From an uncultured Pelagibacteraceae bacterium (GTDB taxonomy: Bacteria > Pseudomonadota > Alphaproteobacteria > Pelagibacterales > Pelagibacteraceae): a stretch of 64,000 nucleotides of DNA. A program made the position numbers and the translations under genes. Shown one piece after another: positions 61,771 through 64,000 of the stretch. Under the pieces are notes generated by a model, which saw only the letters and a list, made by a program, of their open reading frames with translations, ran no database searches and was not told where the DNA came from. Numbering within the stretch: position 1 is the first letter of the stretch; every line of letters starts with the position of its first letter. The DNA lies in contig CACKXQ010000001.1 of NCBI GenBank assembly GCA_902604245.1, forward strand, positions 62,001 to 126,000, in the 5' to 3' direction.

Positions 61771-63471
61771 ATGAGTACACAAAATATTAATAACTTAGTC
61801 GAACTGTTTTTTATTAATTATAAAAAACAAAAAAAAGATAATATTCTTTTAACATCCTTGAAAGACACCAGAAACTGTTTTACATGGGAAAAAACATTCC
61901 ATTCAATAAAAAAACTTTCCTTGGAAATTAAAAAATATGTAAATAAGGGTGATAGATGTTTATTAATATCTGAAAATAGACCTGAGTGGTTTATAACTGA
62001 TCTTTCAGTCATGTTATCCGAAGCTATTACTGTTCCAGCTTATACAACTTATGCAGAGAAAGATTATGAATATATAGTTGAAAATTGTAATCCAAAATTA
62101 ATCTTTGTTTCTAATCAAGAACAATTTAATAAAGTTAAAGAAATTATAAAAAAAAAGAGTTTTGTTGTTAAAATATTTTCTTTTGAAGAATTAGATATAG
62201 ATACTGACACTTATATTAATATTAATAAATTATTTTCTAATTTAGATTATCAAGATTTAAACGTGCCAGACTTATCAATTAAAAGAAATGATCCAGCTTG
62301 TATTATTTATACTTCAGGAACACAAGGTAACCCAAAAGGTGTAATCTTAAGTCATGGTGGTATTTTAAACAATTGTGATGGTGCGCTTGATATATTGAAA
62401 CCTTTGCTAACAGATCAGACTAGATTTTTAACCTGGTTACCTCTCTCACATTCTTATGAGCACACCGTTCAATTTGTTCAAATAAGTGTTGGAGCAAAAA
62501 TATTCTATGCAGAAAGTATTGAAAAATTAATTAAAAATATGAATGATTGTAAGCCTCAACTAATGACTGCAGTGCCTAGATTTTATCAAAATTTATTTCA
62601 GAAAATTAATGCAAGTTTTAATAAAGCAACAGGATTAAAGAAAAGTTTAGTTTTAAAAATGTTAGAACTAGGAACTAAAAAGATAAACAAACAATCTTTA
62701 ACAATTTTAGAAAAATTAATTGACATTATTTTAGAAAAAATTGTAAGAAAAAAAATTAAAAGTCAATTTGGAGGTGAGCTTAAAACCTTTGTTTCAGGTG
62801 GAGGAGCGTTAGATAAGGAAGTTGGCACTTTTTTAAATGCTATAGGTCTTCCCACCTTACAAGGTTACGGATTAACCGAGACCTCTCCAGTTGTAAGTTG
62901 TAATCCAATTAATGATATTAGAATAGAAACTGTAGGACCTCCATTTAAAGGTAATAAAGTCAAAATAGCCCAAGATGGTGAAATTTTAGTAAAAGGTGAA
63001 AATGTCATGTTAGGTTATTGGAATAATGAAGAAGAAACTAATAAAGTTTTAATTGATGGGTGGTTGCATACAGGAGATATAGGCATTTTTGACAATGGAT
63101 ATTTAAAAATAACAGATAGAAAAAAAGATATTTTGATTACACCAGGTGGGGACAACATTTCTCCTGTAAAAATTGAAAACGAGTTATCAAATTCTAAATT
63201 AATTGATCAATCAATTGTTTTTGGAGATAATAAACCTTACTTGGTTGCATTAATAGTTCTATCAGATGAAAATACTAACGTAACTAATGATCAAATTCAA
63301 AAAGAAATAGAAAATATAAATAAAAATCTTTCTAAAATAGAAAATATTAAAAAATTTTTTACTATTAAGGAAAAATTTTCAATTGAGAATGGAATGTTAA
63401 CTCCAACTTTAAAACCTAAAAGATATAAAATTGTTAAAAAATATAAAAATGAGTTTGAAAAACTTTATTAA
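61771..63471 (+). CDS. Long-chain acyl-CoA synthetase (AMP-forming)
   Basis: A 566-residue ANL-superfamily ligase: the AMP-binding loop IIYTSGTQGNPKGVILSHGG (about 180-199), QGYGLTETSPVVS (about 367-379), and GWLHTGDIGIFDNGYLKITD then RKKDILIT (about 430-457) with the catalytic Asp. Sequence character is FadD/FACL-like, activating fatty acids with CoA and ATP, but chain length is not shown. It follows the tRNA gene by 7 bp with a weak ribosome binding site (AAGA). Confidence 0.87.
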   Translation: MSTQNINNLVELFFINYKKQKKDNILLTSLKDTRNCFTWEKTFHSIKKLSLEIKKYVNKGDRCLLISENRPEWFITDLSVMLSEAITVPAYTTYAEKDYEYIVENCNPKLIFVSNQEQFNKVKEIIKKKSFVVKIFSFEELDIDTDTYININKLFSNLDYQDLNVPDLSIKRNDPACIIYTSGTQGNPKGVILSHGGILNNCDGALDILKPLLTDQTRFLTWLPLSHSYEHTVQFVQISVGAKIFYAESIEKLIKNMNDCKPQLMTAVPRFYQNLFQKINASFNKATGLKKSLVLKMLELGTKKINKQSLTILEKLIDIILEKIVRKKIKSQFGGELKTFVSGGGALDKEVGTFLNAIGLPTLQGYGLTETSPVVSCNPINDIRIETVGPPFKGNKVKIAQDGEILVKGENVMLGYWNNEEETNKVLIDGWLHTGDIGIFDNGYLKITDRKKDILITPGGDNISPVKIENELSNSKLIDQSIVFGDNKPYLVALIVLSDENTNVTNDQIQKEIENINKNLSKIENIKKFFTIKEKFSIENGMLTPTLKPKRYKIVKKYKNEFEKLY

Positions 63472-63579
63472 AATATTTTTAAAAAACACTTTATTAATAG
63501 CGATTTATTTAACTTTTTTTTAATTAATAAAAAAAATAAAAAAATAATTTTTTTTATATTTTCTAAAAAAATTATATAT

Positions 63580-63608
63580 TTGACATAACTAATCAAAAAA
63601 AATAAAAA
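63580..63608 (+). promoter_or_regulatory. Possible promoter of the Lys-rich peptide gene
   Basis: TTGACA at 63580-63585, 17 bp, then TAAAAA at 63603-63608. The -35 is perfect, the -10 poor. The rest of the gap from 63472 is low-complexity A/T with no gene. Confidence 0.4.
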
Positions 63609-63617
63609 TTACTTATT

Positions 63618-63638
63618 AACGAATCATAAAGATTCGTT
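63618..63638 (+). promoter_or_regulatory. Leader hairpin before the Lys-rich peptide
   Basis: AACGAATC (63618-63625), loop ATAAA, GATTCGTT (63631-63638): a perfect 8-bp stem. It falls just after the possible promoter and 6 bp before the AAAGGGAG ribosome binding site (63645-63653). It may stabilise the 5' end or control translation. Confidence 0.6.
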
Positions 63639-63659
63639 TATAAAAAAAGGGAGCTAAAG

Positions 63660-63743
63660 ATGGCTAAAAGAAAAAAGAAAGCTGCTAAAAAGAAAACTAA
63701 GAAAAAAGCTAAGAAAAAAGCTAAGAAGAAAAAAAGAAGATAG
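63660..63743 (+). CDS. 27-aa Lys-rich basic peptide
   Basis: MAKRKKKAAKKKTKKKAKKK, then AKKKKRR: 27 residues of nearly only Lys, Arg and Ala, like the tail of histone H1-like proteins. Support for a real gene: strong AAAGGGAG ribosome binding site 6 bp upstream, a leader hairpin, a possible promoter and its own strong terminator 22 bp after the stop. It could bind DNA or RNA or neutralise polyphosphate; no family is assigned. The codons mix AAA and AAG and AAG/GCT triplets repeat. Confidence 0.65.
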   Translation: MAKRKKKAAKKKTKKKAKKKAKKKKRR

Positions 63744-63765
63744 TTTAGTATTCTTTTTAACTGAT

Positions 63766-63804
63766 AACGCTCCTCATGGCGCTTGCGTGGGGAGCGTTTT
63801 TTTT
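63766..63804 (+). terminator. Terminator after the Lys-rich peptide gene
   Basis: AACGCTCC (63766-63773) pairs with GGAGCGTT (63791-63798), with a GC-rich inner part (GGCGCTTGCG) that can extend the stem, followed by a run of eight T. The strongest hairpin in the window. Confidence 0.9.
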
Positions 63805-64000
63805 ACTCAGATATTTCTTGATTTAATGGCTCTTCAGCACTTGGTTTTTCGTCAACTTTTTGAATTTGTTTTTCTAAGTTTCTCTTTAAAGCTTTATCAA
63901 GTTTTTTTTGTGCATCCTCTAAACTCGATCCCATAACTATTTGGAATTCTGTCAATAACCTTTCATAAGCTTTTTCGAATAATTGTCTTTCACTATAAGA
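63803..64000 (-). CDS. C-terminal part of an unrecognised protein, cut by the window edge
   Basis: Sixty-five residues and the TAA stop (63803-63805) are visible; the start lies beyond base 64000. The sequence is helical and charged (YSERQLFEKAYERLLTEFQI, then SLEDAQKKLDKALKRNLEKQ) with an acidic end (KPSAEEPLNQEISE). A coiled-coil-type tail is likely. No family can be named. It converges on the Lys-rich peptide and its terminator. Confidence 0.55.
   Translation of the reverse strand, partial: SYSERQLFEKAYERLLTEFQIVMGSSLEDAQKKLDKALKRNLEKQIQKVDEKPSAEEPLNQEISE

Noticed and set aside
63660-63743. Short AAG/AAA/GCT repeats that look like a tandem or CRISPR-like array
   Set aside because: They are the codons of the Lys/Ala-rich peptide; there are no spacers, and the frame has a start, ribosome binding site, stop and terminator.
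1-64000. Mobile elements, prophage genes, CRISPR arrays, rRNA, toxin-antitoxin pairs
   Set aside because: None supported: no transposase or integrase motifs, no repeated spacers, no rRNA sequence, and gene order is collinear with known core blocks.

Overview
The window looks like a chromosome segment of a SAR11-type alphaproteobacterium (Pelagibacterales). The sequence is very AT-rich, most spacers are 0-40 bp, many genes overlap by 1-17 bp, and coding sequence is rich in Lys, Asn and Ile. No mobile element, phage gene, CRISPR array or rRNA was found. Gene order follows alphaproteobacterial blocks, including murJ-trpS-nfu-tsaB-fur-miaB-phoH-ybeY-lnt-metK, nusA-infB-rbfA-rpsO-pnp, fabI-fabB-fabA/irr, ubiB-ubiE/mutM-rpsT-dnaA-dnaN and plsC-lysA-lptM-argH/tlpA. 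The genus is an inference from content, not from a search.

Layout. 1-1.3 kb: a cut-off lipoprotein gene and a porin with a long leader. 1.3-8.1 kb: a ThiE-like protein, YggS, an L,D-transpeptidase, a winged-helix regulator, a TPR-methyltransferase fusion, a 36-residue ArfA-like rescue factor, a PfkB-type kinase, nth and dapB. 8.1-10.5 kb: two exported proteins of unknown role and a 33-residue membrane peptide. 10.5-14.3 kb: grpE-dnaK-dnaJ. 14.3-19.8 kb: rdgB, an LpoA-like protein, rsmI, a BON lipoprotein and malic enzyme. 19.9-31.9 kb: the murJ to metK block. 32-38.5 kb: the transcription/translation block from nusA to pnp. 38.5-43.1 kb: a monooxygenase-like protein, Tat-type MsrB, two small or unknown exported or membrane proteins, unsaturated fatty acid synthesis and irr. 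43.2-45.6 kb: a rubrerythrin / Fe-S protein / DUF3501 cluster. 45.6-54.7 kb: SH3 protein, moeB-like, dut, coaBC, ubiB, ubiE, mutM, rpsT, dnaA, dnaN. 54.7-64 kb: plsC, lysA, lptM, argH, tlpA, esterase, HNH protein, coq7, dsbB, DedA, tRNA-Leu, acyl-CoA synthetase, a 27-residue Lys-rich peptide and a cut-off gene.

Most genes are core functions of a streamlined aerobic heterotroph: replication start, translation, chaperones, ubiquinone, fatty acid and lysine/arginine synthesis. The points most worth attention are the ArfA-like microgene, the Irr-linked rubrerythrin/Fe-S/DUF3501 module with operator-like palindromes, a half-length TsaB overlapping a deacetylase head-to-head, start codons of two divergent genes sharing one ATGCAT palindrome, genes absent from otherwise conserved operons (trmB-rimP, truB, corC, rimI), and a Lys-rich peptide behind a leader hairpin. 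All function calls come from reading the sequence and recalling family features; no database search was run.
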